Shown: positions 8,655 through 17,406, counted from the first letter of the stretch. The stretch is 64,000 bases of DNA from JAEYZM01 sp943372195 (GCA_943372195.1 CALRXS010000017.1:5690-69689), one strand, 5' to 3'. The notes: generated by a model from the sequence alone, not told the origin. Program-made: numbers and translations.

Positions 8655-9608
8655 TTAATTACCAAATAATGAATCAACAAATTCTTGCTTGTTGAATAAT
8701 TGTATATCGTCGATGCCTTCGCCTACACCTATATATTTTACAGGTACTTTGAATTGATCTGATATGCCTATTACAACCCCACCTTTAGCAGTACCATCAA
8801 GCTTAGTTAAAGCTAATGCATTTACTTCTGTTGCAGCTGTAAATTGTTTTGTTTGCTCGATTGCATTTTGTCCGGTCGAAGCGTCAAGCACCAATAAAAT
8901 TTCATGTGGTGCATTTGGCACTACCTTCTGCATTACATTTTTAATTTTACTCAACTCATTCATCAATCCGATTTTATTATGCAATCTACCTGCTGTATCA
9001 ATGATGCAAATATCTTCGTTATTAGCGACAGCTGATTTCAAGGTATCGAATGCAACAGAAGCAGGGTCTGCACCCATTTTCTGAGATACAATTCTTACAC
9101 CAGTTCTATCAGCCCAAATATGTAATTGTTCAACCGCAGCAGCTCTAAAAGTATCCGCCGCTCCTAATACAACTTTAAGTCCGGCTTTATTAAACTGATT
9201 CGCCAACTTACCAATCGTTGTTGTTTTGCCTACACCATTCACACCTACCACCATTATTACATAAGGTTTTTTGTCGGCATCAATTTCAAATTTATCGAAA
9301 TCTTTAGTTGAATTTTCAGCTAGTAAAGCAGCTATTTCTTCTTTTAAAATACCATTAAGCTCTGATGTGCTTACGTATTTATCTTTTGATACTCTTTTTT
9401 CAATTCTATCGATAATTTTCAGAGTGGTTTCTACACCAACATCTGCAGATACTAAAATTTCCTCTAAGTTATCTAACACTTCTGCATCGACTTCAGATTT
9501 GCCCACGATTGAGCGAGCTACTTTTGAGAAGAAGCTATCTTTAGTTTTTTCTAAACTTTTGTCGAGTGTTTCCTTCTTTTTGGAAGAAAAAAAATCAAAT
9601 AATCCCAT
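8655..9608 (-). CDS. ftsY: Signal recognition particle receptor FtsY
   Basis: A 317-residue SRP GTPase that docks ribosome-SRP complexes at the inner membrane. The helical N domain covers about 20-100, the P-loop GVNGVGKTT is at 122-130, and DTAGR and TKLDGTAKGG follow. The acidic A domain of E. coli FtsY is nearly absent. Instead there is a short basic, amphipathic N-terminus (MGLFDFFSSKKKE) likely to touch the membrane. The gene follows the ribosomal protein genes rpmB, rpmG and the DUF4295 gene, separated by a terminator at 9621-9652. Confidence 0.96.
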   Translation of the reverse strand: MGLFDFFSSKKKETLDKSLEKTKDSFFSKVARSIVGKSEVDAEVLDNLEEILVSADVGVETTLKIIDRIEKRVSKDKYVSTSELNGILKEEIAALLAENSTKDFDKFEIDADKKPYVIMVVGVNGVGKTTTIGKLANQFNKAGLKVVLGAADTFRAAAVEQLHIWADRTGVRIVSQKMGADPASVAFDTLKSAVANNEDICIIDTAGRLHNKIGLMNELSKIKNVMQKVVPNAPHEILLVLDASTGQNAIEQTKQFTAATEVNALALTKLDGTAKGGVVIGISDQFKVPVKYIGVGEGIDDIQLFNKQEFVDSLFGN

Positions 9609-9620
9609 TTGCTTATGAAT

Positions 9621-9652
9621 AAAAAAAGCTCCTTTCTGAAGAAAGAAGCTTT
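9621..9652 (-). terminator. Terminator after the L28-L33-DUF4295 genes
   Basis: Read on the minus strand, AAAGCTTCTTTC-TTCA-GAAAGGAGCTTT is followed by a T-run. It lies between the DUF4295 gene and ftsY, so it probably reduces read-through from the abundant ribosomal protein message into ftsY. Confidence 0.85.
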
Positions 9653-9672
9653 AATATGTCAATCGGTAATGA

Positions 9673-9828
9673 TTATTTATTACCTTTTAATATGTCTTTT
9701 ACGTGGTCGTTATGAACAACTTGTTCTTTAAACGAGTAAGCACCTTTAGGTGATTTAACCATAGTGATTACTTTCGAATATTCTTTACCTGAACCTGTCT
9801 TTAGGGTTGCAACTACTTTCTTTGCCAT
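9673..9828 (-). CDS. DUF4295 small basic protein
   Basis: A 51-residue protein starting MAKKVVATLKTGSGKEYSK and ending DILKGNK. It fits DUF4295, a family of very small basic proteins found next to rpmG in Bacteroidota. The ATG is at 9826-9828 and the TAA at 9673-9675. The N-terminus resembles that of L33 (MAKKGNR). A ribosome-associated role is plausible from size, charge and neighbours but is inference. The gene is 20 bases downstream of rpmG and followed by a strong terminator. Confidence 0.85.
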   Translation of the reverse strand: MAKKVVATLKTGSGKEYSKVITMVKSPKGAYSFKEQVVHNDHVKDILKGNK

Positions 9829-9848
9829 TTTCTTTTAGAATTTATGGA

Positions 9849-10031
9849 TTACTTAATTTCTTTATGAACAGTTACTTTCTTCAATACTGGGTTGTACTTC
9901 TTCATTTCTAAACGCTCAGTAGTGTTTTTCTTGTTCTTAGTCGTGATGTAACGAGACATACCCGCAACACCGCTATCTTTATGTTCAGTACATTCTAAGA
10001 TGACCTGTACTCTATTGCCTTTCTTTGCCAT
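9849..10031 (-). CDS. rpmG: 50S ribosomal protein L33
   Basis: A 60-residue protein: MAKKGNRVQVILECTEHK, then SRYITTKNKKNTTERLEMKKYNP and a basic end. All are typical of bL33. Only one cysteine (in LECTEH) is seen, so this is a version without the four-Cys zinc ribbon. It sits 18 bases downstream of rpmB. Confidence 0.95.
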   Translation of the reverse strand: MAKKGNRVQVILECTEHKDSGVAGMSRYITTKNKKNTTERLEMKKYNPVLKKVTVHKEIK

Positions 10032-10049
10032 TTCCTTATATCTTAATTA

Positions 10050-10283
10050 TTAGATCTTACCGAATTTAACGAATTTGTTAATTACGGCAGTGATTCCATT
10101 TTTATCAATCGTTTTCAATGCTGATGTAGAAACTTTTAAAGTGATCCAAGAATCTTCTTCAGGGATATAAAACTTCTTAGTTTTTAAGTTAGGATAAAAT
10201 TTTCTTTTGGTTTTACGGTTCGAATTTGAAACGTTATAACCATTCATAGCACTTTTTCCTGTTAAATCACAAATCTTTGACAT
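10050..10283 (-). CDS. rpmB: 50S ribosomal protein L28
   Basis: A 77-residue protein starting MSKICDLTGKSAMNGYNVSNSN, followed by KTKRKFYPNLKTKKFYI and a C-terminal IDKNGITAVINKF. These are standard bL28 features. It is the first gene of the rpmB-rpmG-DUF4295 unit. The promoter must lie in the roughly 300-base gap shared with the divergent acs gene. Confidence 0.95.
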   Translation of the reverse strand: MSKICDLTGKSAMNGYNVSNSNRKTKRKFYPNLKTKKFYIPEEDSWITLKVSTSALKTIDKNGITAVINKFVKFGKI

Positions 10284-10579
10284 GACTATATAATTATATT
10301 ATTGTGTTCTATTAAATTATTTTAGAGTTTGCAAATATCTGAATATTTACCGTTATCACAAATAAATTTTTAAAAATGTTTAAGAATTCTTTGTAGAATG
10401 TTCTTTCTGGCCCTAAAATACACATTTTTTAGCTCTTAATTCATTAATTAGCTGTTAATTATTGAATTATTAACAATTCTGAGATTATCGAAGAGTGCTA
10501 AAAATAGCGTTCCCCCCATAGTCCAACCCGATATCTATTCCAATAACATGTATATTTATGGTTTTAAGCAATATTAAAC
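10284..10579. promoter_or_regulatory. Divergent intergenic region rpmB/acs with an inverted repeat
   Basis: A gap of about 296 bases holds the promoters of both rpmB and acs. The clearest structure is a 21-base inverted repeat at 10454-10474 with arms GTTAAT and ATTAAC, broken by one mismatched pair. It could be an operator for acs. TATATTTA, close to the TAnnTTTG consensus, lies about 25 bases before the acs ATG. No additional gene or RNA is seen. Confidence 0.4.
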
Positions 10580-12487
10580 ATGAATTTTCAAATTAAATCA
10601 TTCGAAGAATATCAAGAAAAATATAAGCAATCGGTATATAAGCCTGAGGAGTTCTGGGCAGAGATTGCTTCTGAATTTCAATGGAAAAAGAAATGGGATA
10701 AAGTGCTCGATTGGAATTTTAAAGATCCGAATATTAAATGGTTCGAGGGAGCAAAATTAAACATCACCGAAAATTGTTTAGATAGACATTTAGCTGATAG
10801 AGCTGATCAACCTGCAATCATTTGGGAACCTAACGATCCGAATGAGCATCATAGAGTTTTAACCTATAAACAATTGCACCATCAAGTATCAATGTTTGCG
10901 AATGTTTTAAAACATAATGGTGTTAAAAAAGGTGATCGAATTTGTATATACATGCCAATGGTTCCTGAACTAGCTATTGCTGTATTAGCTTGCGCAAGAT
11001 TAGGTGCAATACATTCAGTAGTATTTGGTGGTTTCTCTGCACAATCAATTGCAGATAGAATAAAAGATGCTAAATGTTCTCATGTGATTACTGCGGATGG
11101 TGCTTATAGAGGTAATAAAGAAATACCATTAAAGTCAGTTATTGATGATGCTTTGATGCAATGTGATTCTGTGAAAAAAGTAATTGTACTGACAAGAAAT
11201 AGAATGCCTGTTTCTATGATTAAAGGTAGAGATGTATGGTGGGAAGATGAGATGAAAAAAATTGAAACTCTACATGAATATGATTGCGAAGCAGAAGTGA
11301 TGGATGCAGAAGATGAATTATTTATTTTATATACTTCTGGTTCTACTGGTAAACCGAAAGGAGTTGTTCATACATGTGCTGGCTATATGGTTTATACCGG
11401 TTATACTTTTAGCAATGTTTTTCAATATCAAAACAGAGAAGTGTATTTCTGTACAGCAGATATTGGCTGGATTACCGGACATTCATACATAGTTTATGGT
11501 CCGCTCTCTCAAGGCGCCACCACCCTTATGTTTGAAGGTGTTCCAACTTGGCCTGATGCTGGTCGTCTTTGGGAAATTGTAGATAAGTTTAAAGTAAATA
11601 TTTTATATACTGCTCCGACTGCTATTCGATCATTGATGCAATCAGGATTAGAATATGTAAACAATAAAGATTTATCATCATTAAGAATTTTAGGTTCTGT
11701 TGGTGAACCAATCAACGAAGAAGCTTGGCATTGGTTTAATGATAATATTGGTAAGAAAAGATGTCCGATCGTCGACACCTGGTGGCAAACCGAAACAGGT
11801 GGTATCATGATCTCTCCAATAGCAAATGTCACTAAGCTTAAGCCTGCACATGCTACTTACCCATTGCCAGGTATTCAGCCGATTTTAGTCGACGAAAATG
11901 GTAAAGAGATAGAAGGAAATGGAGTGAATGGAAATTTATGTATTAAGTTCCCATGGCCAGGTATGATTCGTACTACATATGGTGATCATGAACGTTGCAG
12001 AACCAATTATTTTGCTGCTTATGAAAATCTATATTTCACTGGCGATGGGTGTTCACGCGATGAAGGAGGTATGTATAGAATTACAGGAAGGGTAGATGAT
12101 GTGATAAATGTTTCTGGACATAGAATAGGAACGGCAGAGGTAGAGAATGCAATCAATGCACATACAGGAGTTGTTGAATCGGCGGTAGTGGGTTACCCAC
12201 ATGATATCAAAGGACAAGGAATTTATGCATTTGTTATTTGCGAAGAAGATACACACGAAGAAGACTTACGTAGAAAAGATATAGGGATGACAGTGGTAAG
12301 AATTATAGGTGCCATTGCAAAGCCTGATAAGATTCAATTTGTAAAAGGCTTACCCAAAACTAGATCAGGTAAAATCATGAGAAGAATCTTAAGAAAAATT
12401 GCCGAAGGTGATACTTCTAATTTGGGAGATACTTCTACGCAGCTAGACCCGGCTGTGGTGGATGAGATATTATCTAATAGAATTTAG
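10580..12487 (+). CDS. acs: Acetyl-CoA synthetase (AMP-forming)
   Basis: A 635-residue enzyme that activates acetate to acetyl-CoA via acetyl-AMP. The adenylate-forming motif YTSGSTGKPKG is at 251-261, DTWWQTETGG at about 402-411 and YFTGDGC near 492. The C-terminal TRSGKIMRR near 595 holds the catalytic lysine that is often controlled by acetylation. Length matches the Acs family (about 630-650). The gene stands alone. A GC-rich repeat region follows the stop, and a candidate operator lies upstream. Confidence 0.96.
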   Translation: MNFQIKSFEEYQEKYKQSVYKPEEFWAEIASEFQWKKKWDKVLDWNFKDPNIKWFEGAKLNITENCLDRHLADRADQPAIIWEPNDPNEHHRVLTYKQLHHQVSMFANVLKHNGVKKGDRICIYMPMVPELAIAVLACARLGAIHSVVFGGFSAQSIADRIKDAKCSHVITADGAYRGNKEIPLKSVIDDALMQCDSVKKVIVLTRNRMPVSMIKGRDVWWEDEMKKIETLHEYDCEAEVMDAEDELFILYTSGSTGKPKGVVHTCAGYMVYTGYTFSNVFQYQNREVYFCTADIGWITGHSYIVYGPLSQGATTLMFEGVPTWPDAGRLWEIVDKFKVNILYTAPTAIRSLMQSGLEYVNNKDLSSLRILGSVGEPINEEAWHWFNDNIGKKRCPIVDTWWQTETGGIMISPIANVTKLKPAHATYPLPGIQPILVDENGKEIEGNGVNGNLCIKFPWPGMIRTTYGDHERCRTNYFAAYENLYFTGDGCSRDEGGMYRITGRVDDVINVSGHRIGTAEVENAINAHTGVVESAVVGYPHDIKGQGIYAFVICEEDTHEEDLRRKDIGMTVVRIIGAIAKPDKIQFVKGLPKTRSGKIMRRILRKIAEGDTSNLGDTSTQLDPAVVDEILSNRI

Positions 12488-12660
12488 CATAACCGCTAAT
12501 TCCCTGCACCCGTATGGGAGGATTCCATCCTCCCTCCGCAGATATACTTGCCCCGATTGGTGGGAGCGGATAATCATACGCCCGATCAGACGATCATATA
12601 CTGCAAGACTTCAGTATATCTTATATTGGAACGGGAGGATGTAATCCTCCCTTACAGCTG
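12488..12660. repeat. GC-richer spacer with two identical-stem hairpins
   Basis: The acs-surE gap is visibly richer in G and C than its surroundings. It holds two copies of GGGAGGAT-NNN-ATCCTCCC, at 12516-12534 (loop TCC) and 12633-12651 (loop GTA). Between them is a third inverted repeat ATATACTG-N8-CAGTATAT (12596-12619). The pair with conserved stem and changed loop looks like a REP-like or small non-autonomous repeat element. No open frame here resembles a protein. Confidence 0.6.
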
Positions 12661-12689
12661 CAGGTAATAATCTAATTATGATTTATTGT

Positions 12690-12697
12690 TACATTTG
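12690..12697 (+). promoter_or_regulatory. Candidate -7 promoter element of surE
   Basis: TACATTTG matches the TAnnTTTG consensus exactly and ends only 5 bases before the surE ATG at 12703. If used, it would give a leaderless or nearly leaderless mRNA. No TTTG is found at 19-21 bases upstream. Confidence 0.4.
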
Positions 12698-12702
12698 TAG
12701 CA

Positions 12703-13482
12703 ATGAAGAACGAAAGACCAACCATACTCGTTATCAACGACGACGGTATTACTGCTAAGGGTATTCAAACCCTTGCCTATCTAATGAAAGAACTCGGCGA
12801 TGTAGTGGTAGTTGCACCTGATAGTCCGCAGTCGGCCATGGGCCATGCAATAACCATTGCAAAACCACTCAGATTAGAAGAAGTAGATTTATATGAAGGC
12901 ATCAAATCATACCATTGCTCTGGTACACCTGTTGACTGTGTGAAATTAGCGGTGAATAGAGTATTGCATAAGAAACCAGATTTATTGGTATCGGGCATTA
13001 ATCACGGCTCAAACTCTTCAATCAATGTGATATATTCTGGTACTATGTCTGCAGCTATGGAAGGTGCTATAGAAGGTATTCCTTCGATCGGATTTTCTTT
13101 TAGTGATTACTCTTCTAGTGCCGACTTTAGTCCATTACATCAACATGTACTTACAATAGCAAAACAAGTTTTGAAAAACGGATTGCCAAAGGGGACATTG
13201 TTAAATGTGAACTTCCCTTATGTTATTTCAGCTGATGAAATAAAAGGTATTCGTATATGTAGACAAGCAGTTGCTAAATGGGAAGAGAAATTTGATGAGC
13301 GCTTAGATCCACATAAAAGAAAATACTATTGGTTAACAGGTGAATTTGTAGTAAGTGATCATGGTGAAGATACTGATGAGTGGGCATTGAAAAACAAATT
13401 CGTTTCAGTAGTGCCAGTGCAATTCGACTTTACTGCACACCATGCAATTTCAGTTTTAAACGCTTGGGATTTTAGTATATGA
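12703..13482 (+). CDS. surE: 5'/3'-nucleotidase SurE
   Basis: A 259-residue metal-dependent nucleoside monophosphate phosphatase. The metal-binding INDDGITAKGI is at residues 12-22, and PDSPQSAMGHAIT and SGINHGSN are the other family signatures. Length fits the family (about 250). The stop overlaps the start of the next gene by 4 bases (ATGA), making it the first gene of a translationally coupled surE/membrane protein/lpxB/SpoIID unit. Confidence 0.95.
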   Translation: MKNERPTILVINDDGITAKGIQTLAYLMKELGDVVVVAPDSPQSAMGHAITIAKPLRLEEVDLYEGIKSYHCSGTPVDCVKLAVNRVLHKKPDLLVSGINHGSNSSINVIYSGTMSAAMEGAIEGIPSIGFSFSDYSSSADFSPLHQHVLTIAKQVLKNGLPKGTLLNVNFPYVISADEIKGIRICRQAVAKWEEKFDERLDPHKRKYYWLTGEFVVSDHGEDTDEWALKNKFVSVVPVQFDFTAHHAISVLNAWDFSI

Positions 13483-13736
13483 AGATAAAAGATAAATTTT
13501 ATTTAGGTGTTTTATACGGATTAGCATTACCACTACTTGCATATGTTTTTGGTGATATGATTCAACAACAATTGGAAAAAGTAATGCGCCCGAATTTTTT
13601 CTACATCGTATGCATTGCATTGAATGTATTGATATTTAGATTCGCTATTAAAAAAGAATACGATCAGCTTGCGCGCGGTATATTATTAAGCACTTTTATT
13701 TACGCGATGATTTTCGCATTTACCATTATTAAATAA
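13479..13736 (+). CDS. Small hydrophobic membrane protein between surE and lpxB
   Basis: 85 residues with about three hydrophobic segments (LGVLYGLALPLLAYVFG, FFYIVCIALNVLIFRFAI, ILLSTFIYAMIFAFTII). I recognise no named family. It overlaps surE by 4 bases and lpxB by 1 base, so it is coupled to both. That position suggests an inner-membrane role connected with lipid A assembly, which is inference only. Confidence 0.75.
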   Translation: MKIKDKFYLGVLYGLALPLLAYVFGDMIQQQLEKVMRPNFFYIVCIALNVLIFRFAIKKEYDQLARGILLSTFIYAMIFAFTIIK

Positions 13737-14851
13737 TGAAGTATTACTTAATTGCAGGTGAAGCATCGGGCGATTTACACGGTGCAAATCTTATGAATGC
13801 TATTTTAGAACACGACCCTAATGCAGAGTTTTTTGTATTTGGTGGCGATAAAATGGCGGCAGTAAAAAATACCTCATTAAGAAAACATATTTCTGAAATG
13901 TCGTTCATGGGTTTTGTTGAAGTGTTGATGAATTTAAACACCATCAAAAAAAACATGAACTACTGCAAACAAGATTTATTAAAGGTAAATCCAGATGTGG
14001 TAATATTAATCGACTTCCCCGGATTTAATCTACGAATAGCTGAGTTTGCTAAATTGAATTCTTTCAAAGTATTGTACTATATCTCACCGAAAATTTGGGC
14101 ATGGAATACAAAGAGAGTACACAAGATTAAAAAGTTTGTAGATAAAGTGTATTCAATATTGCCTTTCGAAAAAGATTTCTATAAGCAGTATGATTACGAA
14201 GTTGAATACATTGGCAACCCTTTGAAAGACGCTATTGCCAATTATTCATACGATAAAGATTTTAAAGAGAAATTTAATTTAGACACCAGACCTATTCTTG
14301 CAATTTTACCAGGAAGTAGAAAAATGGAGTTGCAAAAGATTTTTCCGGAAATGATTTTAGCAGCCAAAAGATTTGATAATTATCAGGTTCTTGTAGCAGC
14401 AGCTGGTAATTTACCTATTGAATACTATCATCAATTTAATTTGCCTGAAAATTTCAAGTTGATTTATAATCAAACTTATGATATTCTAAATAATGCAGAT
14501 TTAGCAATTGTTACCTCTGGTACTGCAACCCTAGAAACCGCTTTATTTAAAGTACCTCAAGTAGTTTGTTATAAAGCAAATTCAATTTCTGTTTCTATTG
14601 CACGGATGGTGGTGAAAATAAAATTCATCTCATTAGTAAATCTAATTGTAGATAGAAAGATTGTAACAGAACTTATTCAAGAAGATTGTATAGCTGATAA
14701 AATAGAAAATGAATTAAATCGTTTGACAAAAGGTCAAAAATCTCATGAACAAATGATGAGCGATTATAATGAGTTGTTTGAAAAAGTTGGAGAACCTGGT
14801 GCTTCTATAAGAGCAGCATCATCCATCGTAAATTATTTAAAAAATATTTAA
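13736..14851 (+). CDS. lpxB: Lipid-A-disaccharide synthase
   Basis: A 371-residue GT19 glycosyltransferase joining UDP-diacylglucosamine and lipid X to form the lipid A disaccharide. Signatures are YLIAGEASGDLHGANLM at the N-terminus, FPGFNLR, YYISPKIWAWNTKR, LPGSRKMEL and SGTATLETAL. The start overlaps the upstream stop by one base and the stop overlaps the SpoIID-domain gene start by one base. Its presence shows a lipid A-based outer membrane. Confidence 0.95.
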   Translation: MKYYLIAGEASGDLHGANLMNAILEHDPNAEFFVFGGDKMAAVKNTSLRKHISEMSFMGFVEVLMNLNTIKKNMNYCKQDLLKVNPDVVILIDFPGFNLRIAEFAKLNSFKVLYYISPKIWAWNTKRVHKIKKFVDKVYSILPFEKDFYKQYDYEVEYIGNPLKDAIANYSYDKDFKEKFNLDTRPILAILPGSRKMELQKIFPEMILAAKRFDNYQVLVAAAGNLPIEYYHQFNLPENFKLIYNQTYDILNNADLAIVTSGTATLETALFKVPQVVCYKANSISVSIARMVVKIKFISLVNLIVDRKIVTELIQEDCIADKIENELNRLTKGQKSHEQMMSDYNELFEKVGEPGASIRAASSIVNYLKNI

Positions 14852-15957
14852 TGAGATTATTATTATCAATTGTTTTATGCTTTGTTCTCACAACATTGAA
14901 TGCTAAAGATGTATTTGTTGATGTATTATCAAATTATAAGGCTAAGAAAATACAATTAGAATTCCCTCAAGGACAGTACACTATTAACTTAGATGATGAA
15001 GATGTATTAAGAGTAACATCCAACGATATTATTTTAATTTATTCAATAAGTAATAAAATTTCACTTTTCAAAAACGCCAAATTAATTGGTACCTATAAAC
15101 AAATTTTTATTAATACGGATGATGCTGATGCACATATAAAAGTGCAGATATTTACACCCAAACAAAAAATATTTTTCTATCAAGATCAGTTGTATATAAG
15201 AACACTCGCAGCTAGATTACAATTGGTGAATGAAGTGGAATTAAATAAATACATCAAAGGTGTTATTGAATCTGAAATAGGTAATGTAAAAAATGCAGAG
15301 TTACTAAAAGTGCAAGCTGTAATTTCTAGAACCTATGCATTGAAACATTTAGATAGACATAAAGTTGATGGTGCTCAACTATGTGATATGGTACATTGTC
15401 AAGTTTATCACGGTAAAAACAGATTCAATAAAGAAATTTCAGCAGCCGTTGATTCTACTAATTATGAAGTTATTATAGATAAAGATTCAAATTTAATAGA
15501 GGCGGTGTTTCATGCGAATTGTGGCGGACTTACCGTAAACTCCGAAGATGTTTGGTCGAAGCCTAGGTCATATTTGAAATCGGTAATAGATACATTTTGT
15601 ATTACTGAGAAGCAATCAAACTGGACAAAAGAGATTGATAAACAAAAGTGGGTCAGCTATTTAAACATAAAGTCTAAAGAAACTCAAGTACCTTTTGCAT
15701 TTGTTTCTGAAAATAGATTGAACTTTTTACCCTCTTGTGCCGTAAGCACTAAAGATTTAAGAGAGAATTTCAATCTTCGCTCTACTTATTTTAGTGTGGA
15801 AGAAAGTGATGACAAAATAATTTTGAGAGGTAAAGGCTTCGGACACGGTGTTGGTATGTGTCAAGAGGGTGCAATAAGAATGGCGAGTCTAGGAAAGAAA
15901 TACCTAGAAATAATTAATTTTTATTATTGCGATATCTCCATAGTAAATAATGACTAA
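14851..15957 (+). CDS. SpoIID/LytB domain protein
   Basis: A 368-residue exported protein with a signal peptide (MRLLLSIVLCFVLTTLNA). The SpoIID/LytB domain covers about 130-360: ESEIGNVKNAELLKVQAVISRTYAL and the C-terminal GKGFGHGVGMCQEGA. In sporulating Firmicutes SpoIID is a lytic transglycosylase that trims peptidoglycan. In Bacteroidota the domain occurs without sporulation and presumably acts in cell wall remodelling. It is the last gene of the coupled operon with lpxB. Confidence 0.88.
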   Translation: MRLLLSIVLCFVLTTLNAKDVFVDVLSNYKAKKIQLEFPQGQYTINLDDEDVLRVTSNDIILIYSISNKISLFKNAKLIGTYKQIFINTDDADAHIKVQIFTPKQKIFFYQDQLYIRTLAARLQLVNEVELNKYIKGVIESEIGNVKNAELLKVQAVISRTYALKHLDRHKVDGAQLCDMVHCQVYHGKNRFNKEISAAVDSTNYEVIIDKDSNLIEAVFHANCGGLTVNSEDVWSKPRSYLKSVIDTFCITEKQSNWTKEIDKQKWVSYLNIKSKETQVPFAFVSENRLNFLPSCAVSTKDLRENFNLRSTYFSVEESDDKIILRGKGFGHGVGMCQEGAIRMASLGKKYLEIINFYYCDISIVNND

Positions 15958-16003
15958 TAATTACATATATTTAGTATCGTATTAAGAATATTTTAGGAAG
16001 AAA

Positions 16004-16420
16004 ATGGATCAAGAATTAAAAGAGTTTTTTATTAAATTTAATCAGAATAAGCCTCTAAGAGTATTATGTGTCGATGACGATAAGGTAATACAATTCACTA
16101 CACAAAGAGCATTTGTTATTGCTGGTTTTGTTACCGATATGGCATATGATGGCTTACAAGCACTAGATTTAATTCGACATTCTTTTCAGAAATATGATTT
16201 TATCTTAATGGATATTCACATGCCTAATATGGATGGTATAGAAGCAACGAAAATTATTCGTACCATGAAGAATTATGAGAACGTACCTATTTTCGCCCTA
16301 ACAGGTGATATGACTTTGGAGGCTAAATTGAAAGTTGTTTCTGCAGGTATGAACGAATATTTCAATAAACCTGTTCAAATGGATGATGTATTACATACCA
16401 TTAAATCTTACGTACTTTAA
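16004..16420 (+). CDS. Single-domain response regulator
   Basis: 138 residues containing only a receiver domain. Acidic residues DDD lie near 24-26, the phospho-acceptor Asp70 is in FILMDIHMPNMDG, and the conserved Thr/Lys pair is in LTGDMT and NKPVQ. The first 16 residues are a short extension. There is no output domain, so it probably works through protein contacts, in a phosphorelay or CheY-like manner. No kinase is adjacent, so the partner is unknown. Confidence 0.88.
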   Translation: MDQELKEFFIKFNQNKPLRVLCVDDDKVIQFTTQRAFVIAGFVTDMAYDGLQALDLIRHSFQKYDFILMDIHMPNMDGIEATKIIRTMKNYENVPIFALTGDMTLEAKLKVVSAGMNEYFNKPVQMDDVLHTIKSYVL

Positions 16421-16477
16421 TTCATACTTTCTTATTCAATTTATTATTCTTTATTTCGCATAAATATCTAAAAATTT

Positions 16478-17203
16478 ATGGCACTACCTCATTGGATGGC
16501 AAGAACAGAAGTCTTGCTTGGTGAAGAGAAAATACAAAACTTATTAAAGGCAAATGTGCTAGTGGTCGGACTAGGCGGGGTAGGTGGTATATGTGCTGAG
16601 ATGATTGCTCGTTCAGGTGTTGGCAAAATGACTATTGTTGATGCCGATGTAGTAGAAGCTACTAATAGAAATCGACAAGTGCCTGCTCTAATTTCTACTG
16701 ATGGTCAATTAAAATCGGAGGTAATGGCCCAAAGAATTAAAGATATTAATCCGGATATTGAATTAACAATAATCTCAGAATTTATTCGTGACGAACGAAC
16801 CAATGAAATACTAGACACTGGTAAGTTTGATTATGCAGTAGATTGTATTGATACCCTCTCACCTAAAGTGTTTTTCATAAAGGCTTGCTTAGATAGAAAT
16901 ATTCCATTAGTAAGTTCTATGGGTGCAGGTGGTAAATTTGACCCTACTAAAGTTGAAGTGATAGATATTTCAGAAACCTATCAATGTAACTTAGCAAAAT
17001 ACGTGCGTAAACGCCTTAGAAAATATGGGGTTAACAAAGGTTTCAAAGTGGTATTCTCTCCAGAAGCTGCTGATCAAAGTCGCATTTTCGAATCAGAAAA
17101 AGCTTATCCGAAGAAATCAGTAATTGGTACCATTTCTTATATGCCTGCAGCATTTGGTATTACCTGCGCTAGCGTTGTTGTACGTGAATTATTAGAAAAA
17201 TAA
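16478..17203 (+). CDS. tcdA: tRNA threonylcarbamoyladenosine dehydratase TcdA
   Basis: A 241-residue ThiF/E1-like enzyme that cyclises t6A37 to ct6A in tRNA. The nucleotide loop VVGLGGVGG is at about 29-37, with the adenylation residues D-x-D-x-V (VDADVVEATNRNRQ) and CIDTLSPK. The arginine-rich stretch KYVRKRLRKYG near 170 and the C-terminal GTISYMPAAFG are typical of TcdA rather than MoeB or ThiF. It is a lone gene before a gap that holds a period-7 array. Confidence 0.88.
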   Translation: MALPHWMARTEVLLGEEKIQNLLKANVLVVGLGGVGGICAEMIARSGVGKMTIVDADVVEATNRNRQVPALISTDGQLKSEVMAQRIKDINPDIELTIISEFIRDERTNEILDTGKFDYAVDCIDTLSPKVFFIKACLDRNIPLVSSMGAGGKFDPTKVEVIDISETYQCNLAKYVRKRLRKYGVNKGFKVVFSPEAADQSRIFESEKAYPKKSVIGTISYMPAAFGITCASVVVRELLEK

Positions 17204-17267
17204 CACATTTCGCTTACTCAAACAACTGTAAACTAATTTATTAGCCGCTGTGGAAATCTTTATGAGG

Positions 17268-17289
17268 CTAAAAATGCTATTATTTTTAG
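17268..17289. other. Short hairpin downstream of tcdA
   Basis: CTAAAAAT-GCTATT-ATTTTTAG is a perfect 8-base stem with a 6-base loop, about 65 bases after the tcdA stop. AT-rich and without a separate T-run, it could be a weak terminator. Confidence 0.3.
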
Positions 17290-17295
17290 CTTTGC

Positions 17296-17406
17296 GAATA
17301 CGTATACAGTATTCCGTATTCCGATGTGCAAACTTTTAAAGTTATCACATCTCAGTACCCAATACTCAGTACGCTATACATAATACATAATACAAAGTAC
17401 ACAATT
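17296..17406 (+). repeat. Period-7 array upstream of parE
   Basis: Clear units from 17351 (CTCAGTA, CCCAATA, CTCAGTA, CGCTATA, CATAATA, CATAATA, CAAAGTA, CACAATT) run to 4 bases before the parE ATG at 17411. Further upstream TATTCCG TATTCCG (17310-17323) lies in the same phase. The intervening bases form a hairpin with ends GATGTG and CACATC (17323-17351). C-rich units are distal and A/T-rich units are next to the start codon. Confidence 0.7.

Noticed and set aside
8764..9618. Two 106-115-codon open frames antisense to ftsY
   Set aside because: Ser/Thr/Ala-rich products typical of the reverse strand of a conserved gene; no independent signals.
11509..11832. 107-codon open frame antisense to acs
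   Set aside because: Covers conserved adenylate-forming motifs of acs on the other strand; a shadow.
12462..12644. 60-codon open frame across the acs-surE gap
   Set aside because: It runs through the two hairpin repeats, overlaps the end of acs in another frame and has an unusual Arg/Tyr/Trp-rich composition with no family resemblance.
12666..12702. Full promoter for surE
   Set aside because: Only the -7 element is convincing; no TTTG lies at 18-21 bases upstream, so only the half-site was reported.
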